Origin: LB3-1 sp036401895
Lineage (GTDB): Bacteria > Chloroflexota > Chloroflexia > Chloroflexales > Kallotenuaceae
Direction of reading: 5' to 3'
DNA: 33,908 bases
Assembly (NCBI GenBank): GCA_036401895.1
Contig: DASWTW010000178.1
Location: forward strand, 1-33,908
Under the pieces are notes generated by a model that worked only from the letters and a program-made list of their open reading frames with translations, did no database searches and was not told the origin of the DNA. The translations under genes and the position numbers were made by a program. Numbering within the stretch: position 1 is the stretch's first letter; each line of letters opens with the position of its first letter. Positions 8,043-15,433 of the stretch are shown piece after piece.

Positions 8043-8656
8043 AAATTGGTTTCATTGTAGATGGTGAAGCTGAATATCGATCATTACCTCCATTGCTGCG
8101 GCAAATCGAACGAGAGTCACAGCACGTCTTGCTGAATCCTCTTCTGGCTAAGCTCCAACCGCTTGCGCATGTTTCCCGGATAGTCGCTGCGGTAGCCCCG
8201 GCAATCAAGATTCTGCGAGGAAAGCAAGCGCAAAAGGTTATTATCTTGATTGATCGCGAAAATCGCGAAGTATGTTCTGGAGCATGGGCAGCAGAAATTA
8301 CTAATGCTCTCGCAGCAAAGTATGGTAGCGTGGCCTTCGGAGTAGTGATTAAGAACTCGTGCTTCGAAAACTGGTTAGTTGCAGATACACGTGTGTTTAC
8401 AAAGCTCCCCAAGCGCTTTTCTTTGAGTGATACGGCTATACGTAAAATTCAACCGAATAAGGCAGATCGTATCGATGCACAAAAATTGATCAAAGAGGCC
8501 GCGCGAGGTAATGCGTACCACAAGGTCACGGATGCCATGCGAATTATGGCAGAAGCCGAGATTATGAGTATTGCCGCAAACTCACGATCCTTTCGGCGCT
8601 TTCTCAGGATGCTAGACCATCCGCGTTACAGAGATCAAAGTCGTAATCCAGGATAA
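8039..8656 (+). CDS. TOPRIM-like DUF4276-type protein, partner of the AAA ATPase
   Basis: The 205-residue protein starts MKIGFIVDGEAEYRSLPPLL, which fits the first TOPRIM strand-loop (usual form hhhEGxxE). A second acidic site in KVIILIDREN (D72, E74) fits the DxD strand. SCFENWLVAD also looks like the FENWLxAD-type segment of this family. The ATG lies inside ATGA with the upstream stop and has GGAGGAGG just before it, so translation is coupled. An ATPase with a separate small TOPRIM protein is the architecture of split-OLD systems such as PARIS (AriA/AriB), but I cannot say this is PARIS. Compared with classical TOPRIM, the first glutamate is Asp (D8) and DxD is DxE, so metal binding may be altered. 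The pair is followed by a hairpin at 8676-8703. Confidence 0.7.
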   Translation: MKIGFIVDGEAEYRSLPPLLRQIERESQHVLLNPLLAKLQPLAHVSRIVAAVAPAIKILRGKQAQKVIILIDRENREVCSGAWAAEITNALAAKYGSVAFGVVIKNSCFENWLVADTRVFTKLPKRFSLSDTAIRKIQPNKADRIDAQKLIKEAARGNAYHKVTDAMRIMAEAEIMSIAANSRSFRRFLRMLDHPRYRDQSRNPG

Positions 8657-8675
8657 TGGAGTAGGCTAGACACAG

Positions 8676-8703
8676 CGAAAGGGACGAATCTTCGCCCCTT
8701 TCG
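8676..8703. terminator. Bidirectional terminator between convergent genes
   Basis: CGAAAGGG and CCCTTTCG form a stem, with a further GAA/TTC pairing inside the loop. It sits between the stop of the plus-strand TOPRIM gene (8656) and that of the minus-strand PLP enzyme (8741). The stem arms provide short A/T runs on both strands. Confidence 0.6.
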
Positions 8704-8740
8704 TGATTCACGGTGATTAGAGCGGCTAGGCGCAATCGTT

Positions 8741-10102
8741 TTAGCGTTTGCGCAGAAACGGCGGCAGCTCGGTGTCGAAGGCGTAGTAGAGCGTCTGGAA
8801 CGGCCGGCGGAAATCCAGCACATCGTCGCGGATCGCTTCCGGCTCCACGTTGTCCACCAGCACCTGCGCGATAAAATCCGCGATCGTGTTCATCTCGGCC
8901 TCGCTCATGCCCAGCCGCGTTACCTCGATCGTGCCGATGCGCAGGCCGCTGGGGCGATCCCAGTCAGCAGCGCCGTCGCTCGGGATCAGATTTTTATTCG
9001 TGATGATATTGGCGCGCTGAAGTCGCTGCGCCACGGCCAGCCCACCGCCGAACTGGCTCACATCCGCGATCACCTGATGCGTTGTCGTGAAGCCGCGCGC
9101 CTTGCCCAGCACCGGCACGCCCCGCCGATCGAGCGCGGCTGCCAGCGCCTGCGAGTTACGGACGATCTGCGCCATATACTGCTTGCCGAACGCCAGCATC
9201 TCCGCCGCCGAGACCGCCAGCGCCGCCACGCGGTTGACCTGGTGTGTCGCCGCCAGCACCGGAAACGCCGCGCTGGTCAAGCCCTCGGTCAGCGCGCCGT
9301 CGTTCCACATCATCATGCCGCTCTGCGGGCCGCTAAAGGTCTTGCCCGCCGATCCGGTCAGCACCGCCGCGCCTTCGGCGAGCGGATCTTGAAACTGACC
9401 GCCCGCGATCAGACCGGCCTGATGCGCGCCGTCGTAGATCACGCGGCCGCCCCACTCGGCGACAATCTCCTGGATCTCGCGCACCGGATACGGAAACAGC
9501 GTCATCGACAGGCCCAGCACTGCCAGCCTGGGACGCACACGCTGAGCCTCGCGGCGACACGCTTCGAGATCCACTGTCAGCTCGGTCGGCTCGAAGGGCA
9601 GATCGACGATGTTGAGGCCGCGCATCCCGGCGGGGCCGTCGATGCGGTTGCTGGAGTGGCCGCCGAAGGGCTGCGCCACACTCATGATCGTGTCGCCGGG
9701 CTCGGTGAGCGCGTAGTAGACCGCCATGTTGCCAAGCATGCTGCCCATCAGCCGGTGCTCGGCGTAGTTGCAGCGAAAAGCTTTTTTGAGCAGCTCCATG
9801 CACAGCGACTCGATCTCGTCGATATGTTTAGTTCCCGCGAACCAGCGGTTGATCGCGCCGATGTGGCCTTCCGCTGCTCGCGTGCCGACCTCGGCGGCCA
9901 GCAGCGCGCGCACCATCGGGCTGGTCGGCGCTTCGGGAGCCAGCAGGTTGATGCAGGATTTGCCGCGCCACTCCTCGTTGCGCGCGACGGCATCGATCAC
10001 GGCCTGCGCCATCTCGCGCCCTGACGCGGTCTCGTCGAGAACCGTACGCGCCCAGGAGAGCATCTCGGTATCATGAACTTCGTGTTGCACGGTTGCGGTC
10101 AT
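8741..10102 (-). CDS. Serine hydroxymethyltransferase-family PLP enzyme
   Basis: The 453-residue fold-type I PLP protein resembles SHMT. VIYDGAHQAGLI gives D224 and H227, equivalent to the PLP-pyridine Asp and the His of SHMT DxAHxAGL. LTGSAGKTFSGPQSG gives the Schiff-base lysine K254 (SHMT TTHKTLRGPRGG). The THKTLRGPRG loop differs (GKTFSGPQ), and the C-terminal extension LDFRRPFQTLYYAF is not typical of GlyA. It may therefore be a relative such as an alpha-substituted serine hydroxymethyltransferase, a beta-hydroxy-amino-acid aldolase or a transaldolase rather than the housekeeping enzyme. ATG 10102 overlaps the stop of the GntR gene (ATGA), so the enzyme is co-translated with its probable regulator, suggesting substrate-induced catabolism. 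The family is secure; the reaction is not. Confidence 0.8.
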   Translation of the reverse strand: MTATVQHEVHDTEMLSWARTVLDETASGREMAQAVIDAVARNEEWRGKSCINLLAPEAPTSPMVRALLAAEVGTRAAEGHIGAINRWFAGTKHIDEIESLCMELLKKAFRCNYAEHRLMGSMLGNMAVYYALTEPGDTIMSVAQPFGGHSSNRIDGPAGMRGLNIVDLPFEPTELTVDLEACRREAQRVRPRLAVLGLSMTLFPYPVREIQEIVAEWGGRVIYDGAHQAGLIAGGQFQDPLAEGAAVLTGSAGKTFSGPQSGMMMWNDGALTEGLTSAAFPVLAATHQVNRVAALAVSAAEMLAFGKQYMAQIVRNSQALAAALDRRGVPVLGKARGFTTTHQVIADVSQFGGGLAVAQRLQRANIITNKNLIPSDGAADWDRPSGLRIGTIEVTRLGMSEAEMNTIADFIAQVLVDNVEPEAIRDDVLDFRRPFQTLYYAFDTELPPFLRKR

Positions 10103-10836
10103 TGGTTTATTCCTCCCGTTCGATCGGATGCGGGCTTGCGTCCGGCCCGGCGTTGCGTCTGCGGCTCGGCTTTGCGCGCCAGATGTTCGGCCAGCATGTC
10201 GCTGGCAGCGGTGATATGCTGTTCCAGAATCGCGCAGGCCGTCGTCTCGTCGCGCTGCTCACAGGCGGCCAGCAGCGCCCGATGCTCCTGCTGCGACTGC
10301 GCTTGATGCTGCATGGTCGCCAGGATCACGCGCATATAGCGATCGACGCTGCTGTGCAACGTGGTGATCGTCGTGAGCAGCCGTGGGCGCTGCGCCGGAG
10401 TGTAGAGCGCGGCATGAAACTCCCAGTTGAGCGTGCTCCAGCGCGTCACCTCGGCCTCGTGATCCAGCTCGTCAAGAATCGCGCGGGCCTGCGTGAGCAC
10501 TCGCGGCGTGAGCCTGGGCAGCGCCAGCCGCAGCGCCAGCGTTTCGAGCGCCACCCGCATCTCGGCGATCTCCTGGGCCTCTGCCGCCGACAGCGCGGCC
10601 ACAACTGCCCCGCGGTTTGGATAGAAGACCACCAATCCTTCGGCCTCCAGACGGCGCAGCGCCTCGCGAACCGGGATTTTGCTCAGCCCCAGCTCGGCCG
10701 CCAGCTCATCCTGGCGCAGCGCCTGCCCATCTTGAAAGACGCCGGCCATGATCGCCTGGCGCAGAACATGCGCGACGGTCTCCGGCGTGCTGCGGTAGCG
10801 CGACGATGCGTCGACCATGAGTTCGTACAGTTCCAT
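10099..10836 (-). CDS. GntR-family (FadR/FCD subfamily) transcriptional regulator
   Basis: The 245-residue protein has a winged-helix domain at about residues 10-70, with the GntR signature LRQDELAAELGLSKIPVREALRRLEAEGLV split over its recognition region (SKIPVREALRRLE). A C-terminal all-helical FCD effector domain follows, including EMRVALETLALRLA, NWEFHAALYTPA and EHRALLAACEQRD; the aspartate/histidine positions usual for metal or acid binding are present. I place the start at ATG 10836 because a promoter ends only six bases upstream; longer in-frame starts up to 10905 would cover the promoter itself. Its stop overlaps the downstream PLP enzyme gene. It probably controls this two-gene operon and itself, binding the palindrome at 10849-10864. 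Confidence 0.88.
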   Translation of the reverse strand: MELYELMVDASSRYRSTPETVAHVLRQAIMAGVFQDGQALRQDELAAELGLSKIPVREALRRLEAEGLVVFYPNRGAVVAALSAAEAQEIAEMRVALETLALRLALPRLTPRVLTQARAILDELDHEAEVTRWSTLNWEFHAALYTPAQRPRLLTTITTLHSSVDRYMRVILATMQHQAQSQQEHRALLAACEQRDETTACAILEQHITAASDMLAEHLARKAEPQTQRRAGRKPASDRTGGINQ

Positions 10837-10842
10837 GTCGTA

Positions 10843-10871
10843 ATTGTATAATCGTATACGATTAGAGTCAA
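10843..10871 (-). promoter_or_regulatory. GntR-operon promoter with operator in the spacer
   Basis: On the minus strand, TTGACT (10866-10871), a 17-bp spacer and TACAAT (10843-10848) form a near-consensus sigma-70 promoter. The spacer contains the perfect 16-bp palindrome TAATCGTATACGATTA (10849-10864), whose GTATAC core is typical of FadR-type GntR operators. The -10 ends six bases before ATG 10836, so transcription would start at or next to the start codon and the mRNA would be leaderless. Binding of the regulator would occlude RNA polymerase. Confidence 0.75.
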
Positions 10872-10947
10872 TAGGCGAGTTTGCAAACGGTGCTATCATA
10901 GCCACATTCGCCGGCGCTATCAGGTGGCTGTCAGATTAAACATATAC

Positions 10948-10976
10948 TTGGCTAACAAAAAATAAGGTACTATGAT
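10948..10976 (+). promoter_or_regulatory. Promoter of the MhqOD-like operon
   Basis: TTGGCT (10948-10953), a 17-bp spacer and TATGAT (10971-10976) give a good sigma-70 promoter. It predicts a start near 10983 and a leader of about 50 nt. The leader contains two small hairpins. Confidence 0.55.
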
Positions 10977-10983
10977 TGCGTAA

Positions 10984-11020
10984 GGAGATAACCGATCTCC
11001 AAGTGGTTCTGGGAGAACCA
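10984..11020 (+). promoter_or_regulatory. Two tandem hairpins in the MhqOD-like leader
   Basis: GGAGAT/ATCTCC flank a short loop at 10984-11000, and TGGTTCT-GGG-AGAACCA forms a perfect 7-bp stem at 11004-11020. The second ends two bases before the GGAAG ribosome binding site. They could stabilise the transcript or gate translation, but there is no resemblance to a riboswitch I recognise. Confidence 0.35.
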
Positions 11021-11034
11021 AAGGAAGTACCGCC

Positions 11035-12159
11035 ATGCAACTGGATCAGATCCGACCCGAGCACGCGATTAAAGGCATTCATCATATCACCCTGATCAGC
11101 TCCGACGCGCAGCGCACCGTCGATTTTTATACCCGCCTGCTGGGCCTGCGAATGGTCAAGCAAACGGTCAACTTCGACGATCCGGGCAGCTACCATCTTT
11201 ACTTTGGCGACGAGCTGGGACGGCCCGGCACGATCGTGACGTTTTTCGAGTGGCCGCACGCCGGCAAGGGTCGAACGGGCATCGGCGGGACGCATCATTT
11301 CGCGCTGCTGACGGAGACGACCGAGTCGCTGCTGAAGTGGAAGCGCTGGCTCACGGATAACGGCGTGGCGGTCGACGGCGTGTATGATCGCACCTACTTT
11401 CGCTCGATCTACTTCCGCGATCCCGACGGCGTGATCGTCGAGATAGCAACGCGCGGTCCCGGCTGGAGCGTGGATGAAGATCCGGCACACTGGGGTGAGC
11501 AAGAATTTTTGCCGCCGCCGGATCGCACGATTCGCCAGCGCGACGAGGCCCGCATTCGTGCCGAAACCTGGTCCGAGCCGGTCGCAGCGATCGGTGCCGA
11601 CATGCATTTGCCGGGCCTGCATCACATCCCCGCGGTCGCCAGCGACATCGAGCGCACGGGCGTTTTCTACAACGAGCTGCTGGGATTGCGGCTGGTCAAG
11701 CGCACGGTGAACTTCGACGATCCGAGCGCGCCGCACTATTATTTCGCCGCGCCGGACGGCCATCCAGGCAGCGTGATCACCTACTTTGGCTACGGTGGCC
11801 GGATGCGCCATGCGCAGATGGGCGTGGGCCTGACGCATCACTTCGCGCTTGAGGTCGGCTCCGAGGATGCGCAGCACTTCTGGCGTGAGCGGCTCATCCA
11901 GGCCGGGCTGCGACCGACGCCGATTCTGGATCGCCAGTACTTCAACTCGATCTACTTTCATGATCCCGACGGCCATATCGTGGAGCTGGCGACCTCGCAG
12001 CCGGGCTTTGCGATCGACGAGGCGCCGGCAGAGCTGGGCCGGCATCTCAAGCTGCCGCCGTGGCTCGAATCGTCGCGGTCGGGAATCGAGGCGGGACTCA
12101 AGCCGCTTGAGGTTACACAGCCGGAAACGCAGGAGATTGCACACAATGACGCAGAATAA
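11035..12159 (+). CDS. Double-VOC ring-cleaving dioxygenase (MhqO/glyoxalase family)
   Basis: The 374-residue protein contains two vicinal-oxygen-chelate domains. The first starts at GIHHITL (H16/H17), continues with THHFALL and ends with IVEIAT. The second repeats the pattern with GLHHIPA, THHFALE and IVELAT. These H/H/E sets are the metal ligands of extradiol-type dioxygenases. The repeated phrases LGLRMVKQTVNFDDP and LGLRLVKRTVNFDDP mark the MhqO-like subfamily, linked in Bacillus to quinone and hydroquinone detoxification. The start ATG is preceded by AAAGGAAG. The gene overlaps the next one by 14 bp and is the first gene of a two-gene operon. The native substrate in this organism is unknown. 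Confidence 0.87.
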   Translation: MQLDQIRPEHAIKGIHHITLISSDAQRTVDFYTRLLGLRMVKQTVNFDDPGSYHLYFGDELGRPGTIVTFFEWPHAGKGRTGIGGTHHFALLTETTESLLKWKRWLTDNGVAVDGVYDRTYFRSIYFRDPDGVIVEIATRGPGWSVDEDPAHWGEQEFLPPPDRTIRQRDEARIRAETWSEPVAAIGADMHLPGLHHIPAVASDIERTGVFYNELLGLRLVKRTVNFDDPSAPHYYFAAPDGHPGSVITYFGYGGRMRHAQMGVGLTHHFALEVGSEDAQHFWRERLIQAGLRPTPILDRQYFNSIYFHDPDGHIVELATSQPGFAIDEAPAELGRHLKLPPWLESSRSGIEAGLKPLEVTQPETQEIAHNDAE

Positions 12160-12832
12160 ACCACAGACCGAGCTGGGCCTGATCCACCAGGTGCGCGTGC
12201 CGCAGCAGGAGCCGCCCGCAGCCGGCTACCCGGCGATCGTCGCGATCCACGGCCGGGGCAGTAACGCCGGCGATCTGATCGAGCTGGCTCCGTACTTTGG
12301 CGCGGACTGGCTGACGATTACGCCGCAGGCACCGCTGGAGCTAGGCTTCGGCTACCACTGGTACGAGGTGCTGCAAGTCGGCGATCCCGAGCCGCAGGGC
12401 TTTGGCCGCAGCATCGAGCTGCTGCGCGAGTTCATCGCCAGGCTGCCGGAGGCGTATCAGGTCGATCCGCAGCGCATCTTTCTGATGGGCTTCAGCCAGG
12501 GCTCGGTGATGAGCTTCGCGCTGGGCCTGACCGAGCCCGAGCGCTACGCCGGAATCGTCGCGATGAGCGGCTATATTGCCCGGCAAACACAGCGCGACGC
12601 CGACCGTGAGCGGCTGGCCAACCTGCCGATCCTGATCACGCACGGCACCCGCGACGCCGTGATCCCGGTCAGCTTTGGCCGCGAGGCGCGCGAGTGGCTG
12701 GGCGGCACGCCGGCGCAGCTTGCGTACCACGAGTACCCGATGGGCCACCAGGTCAGCGAGGCCAGCCTCAACGACGTCGTACACTGGCTGCATCAGCACA
12801 AGCACGCAGGCAGCGATCGCTCGGCGAGTTGA
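12146..12832 (+). CDS. Alpha/beta hydrolase, phospholipase/carboxylesterase family (MhqD-like)
   Basis: The 228-residue protein is a short serine hydrolase of the Abhydrolase_2 type. AIHGRGSN supplies the oxyanion loop, GFSQGS the nucleophile S118, GTRDAVIP the acid D170 and MGHQVS the base H201. Size and motif spacing match bacterial carboxylesterases and MhqD. The start at ATG 12146 lies inside the end of the dioxygenase gene (14-bp overlap), with AGGAG ten bases upstream. The fixed partnership of an MhqO-like dioxygenase with an MhqD-like hydrolase, known from Bacillus subtilis mhqNOD, supports a joint role in breaking down aromatic or quinone-derived compounds. The exact ester or thiol-adduct substrate is inference. 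Confidence 0.87.
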   Translation: MTQNKPQTELGLIHQVRVPQQEPPAAGYPAIVAIHGRGSNAGDLIELAPYFGADWLTITPQAPLELGFGYHWYEVLQVGDPEPQGFGRSIELLREFIARLPEAYQVDPQRIFLMGFSQGSVMSFALGLTEPERYAGIVAMSGYIARQTQRDADRERLANLPILITHGTRDAVIPVSFGREAREWLGGTPAQLAYHEYPMGHQVSEASLNDVVHWLHQHKHAGSDRSAS

Positions 12833-12858
12833 AAAAAATCCGTAATCGTAGCAAGATC

Positions 12859-12883
12859 AAGGGCGTGCCACTGGCACGCCTTT
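12859..12883 (+). terminator. Intrinsic terminator of the MhqOD-like operon
   Basis: GGCGTGCC-ACT-GGCACGCC is a perfect stem with a three-base loop, preceded by AAG and followed by TTTG, 30 bases after the hydrolase stop. The T tract is short. Confidence 0.65.
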
Positions 12884-12914
12884 GTGTATTCGCTCTGCTT
12901 GAAAAGGAACAGTT

Positions 12915-14423
12915 ATGGCTTATCTGCTCGGCCTGGATGTTGGCACCAGCGGCGCGAAGGCCGTGTTAATCGCCGACGATGGACGCGTGCTGGCGACGGC
13001 GACCGAAGAATATCCACTCTCGACGCCACAGCCACTGTGGAGCGAGCAAGATCCGGCCGATTGGTGGCGCGGCAGCCAGGCCGCGCTGCGCCGCGCTGTA
13101 GCTGAGAGCGGCGTCGCGGCTAGCGAGATCGTCGGGCTGGGCTTGACCGGGCAGATGCACGGCGCGGTCTTTCTGGACGCGCAGAACGCCGTGATTCGGC
13201 CCGCGCTGCTGTGGAACGACGGCCGGACGCAGGCGCAATGCGATGAAATCACGGCGCTGGTCGGCGCGGAGCAGCTGATCGAGATCGCGGGCAATCCGGC
13301 GCTGACCGGCTTTCAAGCGCCCAAGCTGCTCTGGCTGCGCGAGCACGAGCCCGAGCACTACGCGCGGGTCCGACGGCTGCTGTTGCCCAAAGATTACCTT
13401 CGGCTGATGCTCACCGGCGAGTACGCCTCGGATGCGTCGGATGCCGCTGGAACGCTGCTGCTGGATCTCAAGCGCCGCGACTGGTCGGATTCGATCCTGT
13501 CGACGCTGGAGATTCCGCGCGAGTGGCTGCCGCGCGTCTACGAAGGCCCGGAAGTGACCGGGAAGCTGCGCGCCGACGTGGCCGAGTCGCTGGGCCTGCC
13601 GGCCGGGCTGCCGGTCGTGGCGGGCGGCGGCGATAACGCGGCGGCGGCGATCGGCACGGGGATTATTCGCGAGGGCGTGATCAGCGCGTCGATCGGCACC
13701 AGCGGCGTGCTCTTCGCCCACAGCGATACGATTCGCCTCGATCCGCAGGGACGGCTGCACAGCTTCTGCCACGCTGCGCCGGACGCGTATCATCTGATGG
13801 CGGTCACGCTGAGCGCGGGCGGCTCGTTCCAGTGGCTGCGCAATCTGCTGCGCGAGATCGCCGTTGCTGAGCCGGCGCTGGGCTACGATCGGCTGGTGAC
13901 GCTGGCAGAGCAAACGCCGCCGGGAGCGGAAGGGCTGCTGTTCCTGCCCTATCTTTCCGGCGAGCGCACGCCGCACCGCGATCCGCTGGCGCGCGGCGCG
14001 TTCATCGGGCTGACGCAGCGCCACACGCTGGGCCACATGGTGCGCGCGGTGATGGAGGGCGTCGTGTTTAGTCTGCGCGACGGCCAGGAGATCATGGCTG
14101 AGCTTGGCCTGCCGCTCAACGAGGTTCGCGCGATCGGCGGCGGGGCGCGCAGTGCGGTCTGGCGGCAGATCCAGGCCGACATCCTGGGCACGCCGATCGT
14201 GACGATGCGCGCGGAGGAAGGACCGGCCTTCGGCGCAGCGCTGCTGGCCGGCGTGGGCGCACAGCTCTACCCGGATGTGCAATCCGCCGTCGAGGTTGCC
14301 GTCGCCACCGCCAACACGATCGAGCCGCAGCCGGAATCGCAGCGCGTCTACAATGAGCTGTACGGGCTGTATCGCCAGCTCTACGGTGTGCTCAAGCCAA
14401 CCTTTGACGGGCTGGCGGGGTAG
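12915..14423 (+). CDS. xylB: Xylulokinase
   Basis: The 502-residue protein is a full-length FGGY carbohydrate kinase. The first phosphate loop is LGLDVGTSGAKA (D8), GLTGQMHG at residues 76-83 is the xylulokinase-specific substrate loop, ALLWNDGRT follows, and GGGDNAAAAIGTG holds the catalytic base D240. A second nucleotide-binding glycine motif is IGGGARSAVWRQIQADI. It phosphorylates D-xylulose to xylulose 5-phosphate for the pentose phosphate pathway. ATG 12915 is preceded by AAAAGGAA. No xylose isomerase or transporter is adjacent in this window. It converges on ribokinase, with five bases between the stop codons. Confidence 0.95.
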   Translation: MAYLLGLDVGTSGAKAVLIADDGRVLATATEEYPLSTPQPLWSEQDPADWWRGSQAALRRAVAESGVAASEIVGLGLTGQMHGAVFLDAQNAVIRPALLWNDGRTQAQCDEITALVGAEQLIEIAGNPALTGFQAPKLLWLREHEPEHYARVRRLLLPKDYLRLMLTGEYASDASDAAGTLLLDLKRRDWSDSILSTLEIPREWLPRVYEGPEVTGKLRADVAESLGLPAGLPVVAGGGDNAAAAIGTGIIREGVISASIGTSGVLFAHSDTIRLDPQGRLHSFCHAAPDAYHLMAVTLSAGGSFQWLRNLLREIAVAEPALGYDRLVTLAEQTPPGAEGLLFLPYLSGERTPHRDPLARGAFIGLTQRHTLGHMVRAVMEGVVFSLRDGQEIMAELGLPLNEVRAIGGGARSAVWRQIQADILGTPIVTMRAEEGPAFGAALLAGVGAQLYPDVQSAVEVAVATANTIEPQPESQRVYNELYGLYRQLYGVLKPTFDGLAG

Positions 14424-14435
14424 CTCGGCTACTCC
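14417..14435. terminator. Small hairpin spanning both convergent stop codons
   Basis: GGGGTAGC-TCG-GCTACTCC pairs as an eight-base stem with one G-T wobble. The TAG stop of xylB lies in one arm and the ribokinase stop in the other. There is no T tract, so terminator function is doubtful. Confidence 0.3.
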
Positions 14436-15346
14436 TGGGCGCGCAAAAACTGCTCGATCTCGTCGCGGCTGGGCAGCGAGGCCATCGCGCCCGGCCTCGT
14501 GGTTGCGATCGCGCCCGCCGCGCTGGCGTAGCGTAGGGCCGTGGTCAGATCCTGACCGGTGGCGAGAACAGCCGCCAGCGCGCCGACGAATGCGTCGCCC
14601 GCGCCAACAGTATCGACCGGCGTCACCGCAAACGGCGCGATCGCTTGCTCGCCCTCGGCGGTGACCAGCAGCGCACCCTGCGCGCCCAGCGTCACCACGA
14701 CCGCGCCGCAGCCCTGAGCCAGCAGCGCCTGAGCAGCGTCCGATGGCCGCGCCTGTGTGCCGAGCACCTGCGCGACTTCGACCTCGTTCGGCACCAGCAC
14801 GTCAGTTGCGGCGAAGAGCGCGGACGGCAGCTGCTGCGCGGGAGCGGGCGTCAGAATCACCGTCGTTCCGGCGGCGCGGGCGATCTGCGCCGCGTGCAGC
14901 GTGGTTTCGAGCGGCACTTCCAGCTGGAGCAGCAGAGCGCCGGCGCTGCGAATCTGCTCGGCAGCGCGATCGATGTCGGCGGTCGTGAGCGCGCCGTTCG
15001 CGCCGGGTATCACCACGATATTGTTCTCGCCGCTTTCTTCAACCAGAATCACGGCGGTTCCGGTCGGCTGCCGTTCGTCGCTCTGCACCTGAGCCACGTC
15101 GATGCCTTCGTCGTGGAGCGCCTGCGTGATGCGCCGGCCGAAATCGTCAGCGCCGACGCGCGCCAGCATCGCCACGCTAGCGCCCATGCGCCGGGCCGCG
15201 ACCGCCTGGTTTAAGCCTTTGCCGCCCAGGTACGTGTCGAACGACGTTCCGGTCAACGTCTCGCCCGGCTGTGGGAGGCGCGGCACTCTGGCGACCAGAT
15301 CGATATTGCAGGACCCGACCACGACGACGGAAGCAGGCGCTGTCAT
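14429..15346 (-). CDS. rbsK: Ribokinase (PfkB family)
   Basis: The 305-residue protein shows both PfkB signatures. GSCNIDLVARVPRLPQPGET and YLGGKGLNQAVAARRMG (GGKG at 41-44) form the sugar-binding N-terminus. DTVGAGDAFVGAL (catalytic D251) is the ATP-side anion hole, with NEVEV as the adenine-region motif. It phosphorylates D-ribose at the 5-hydroxyl. ATG 15346 follows AGGAG, and an extended -10 element lies at 15392-15400. With xylB it forms a pentose-phosphorylating pair, although the two are convergent and so not one operon. Related PfkB kinases are possible, but length and motifs favour ribokinase. Confidence 0.9.
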   Translation of the reverse strand: MTAPASVVVVGSCNIDLVARVPRLPQPGETLTGTSFDTYLGGKGLNQAVAARRMGASVAMLARVGADDFGRRITQALHDEGIDVAQVQSDERQPTGTAVILVEESGENNIVVIPGANGALTTADIDRAAEQIRSAGALLLQLEVPLETTLHAAQIARAAGTTVILTPAPAQQLPSALFAATDVLVPNEVEVAQVLGTQARPSDAAQALLAQGCGAVVVTLGAQGALLVTAEGEQAIAPFAVTPVDTVGAGDAFVGALAAVLATGQDLTTALRYASAAGAIATTRPGAMASLPSRDEIEQFLRAQE

Positions 15347-15391
15347 AGAATCTCCTCTGCTATAGCATTCAACGAGTTAGCTTCGGCTTTT

Positions 15392-15400
15392 ATTATGGCA
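15392..15400 (-). promoter_or_regulatory. Extended -10 promoter element upstream of ribokinase
   Basis: The minus strand reads CCTATGCCATAAT: TG, one base, CATAAT (5 of 6), about 46 bp before ATG 15346. It shares CCTATGC with the elements at 3087 and 6547. Confidence 0.45.
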
Positions 15401-15433
15401 TAGGTTCTCCCAGCCTGGAGTCGGCGCGAAGTG

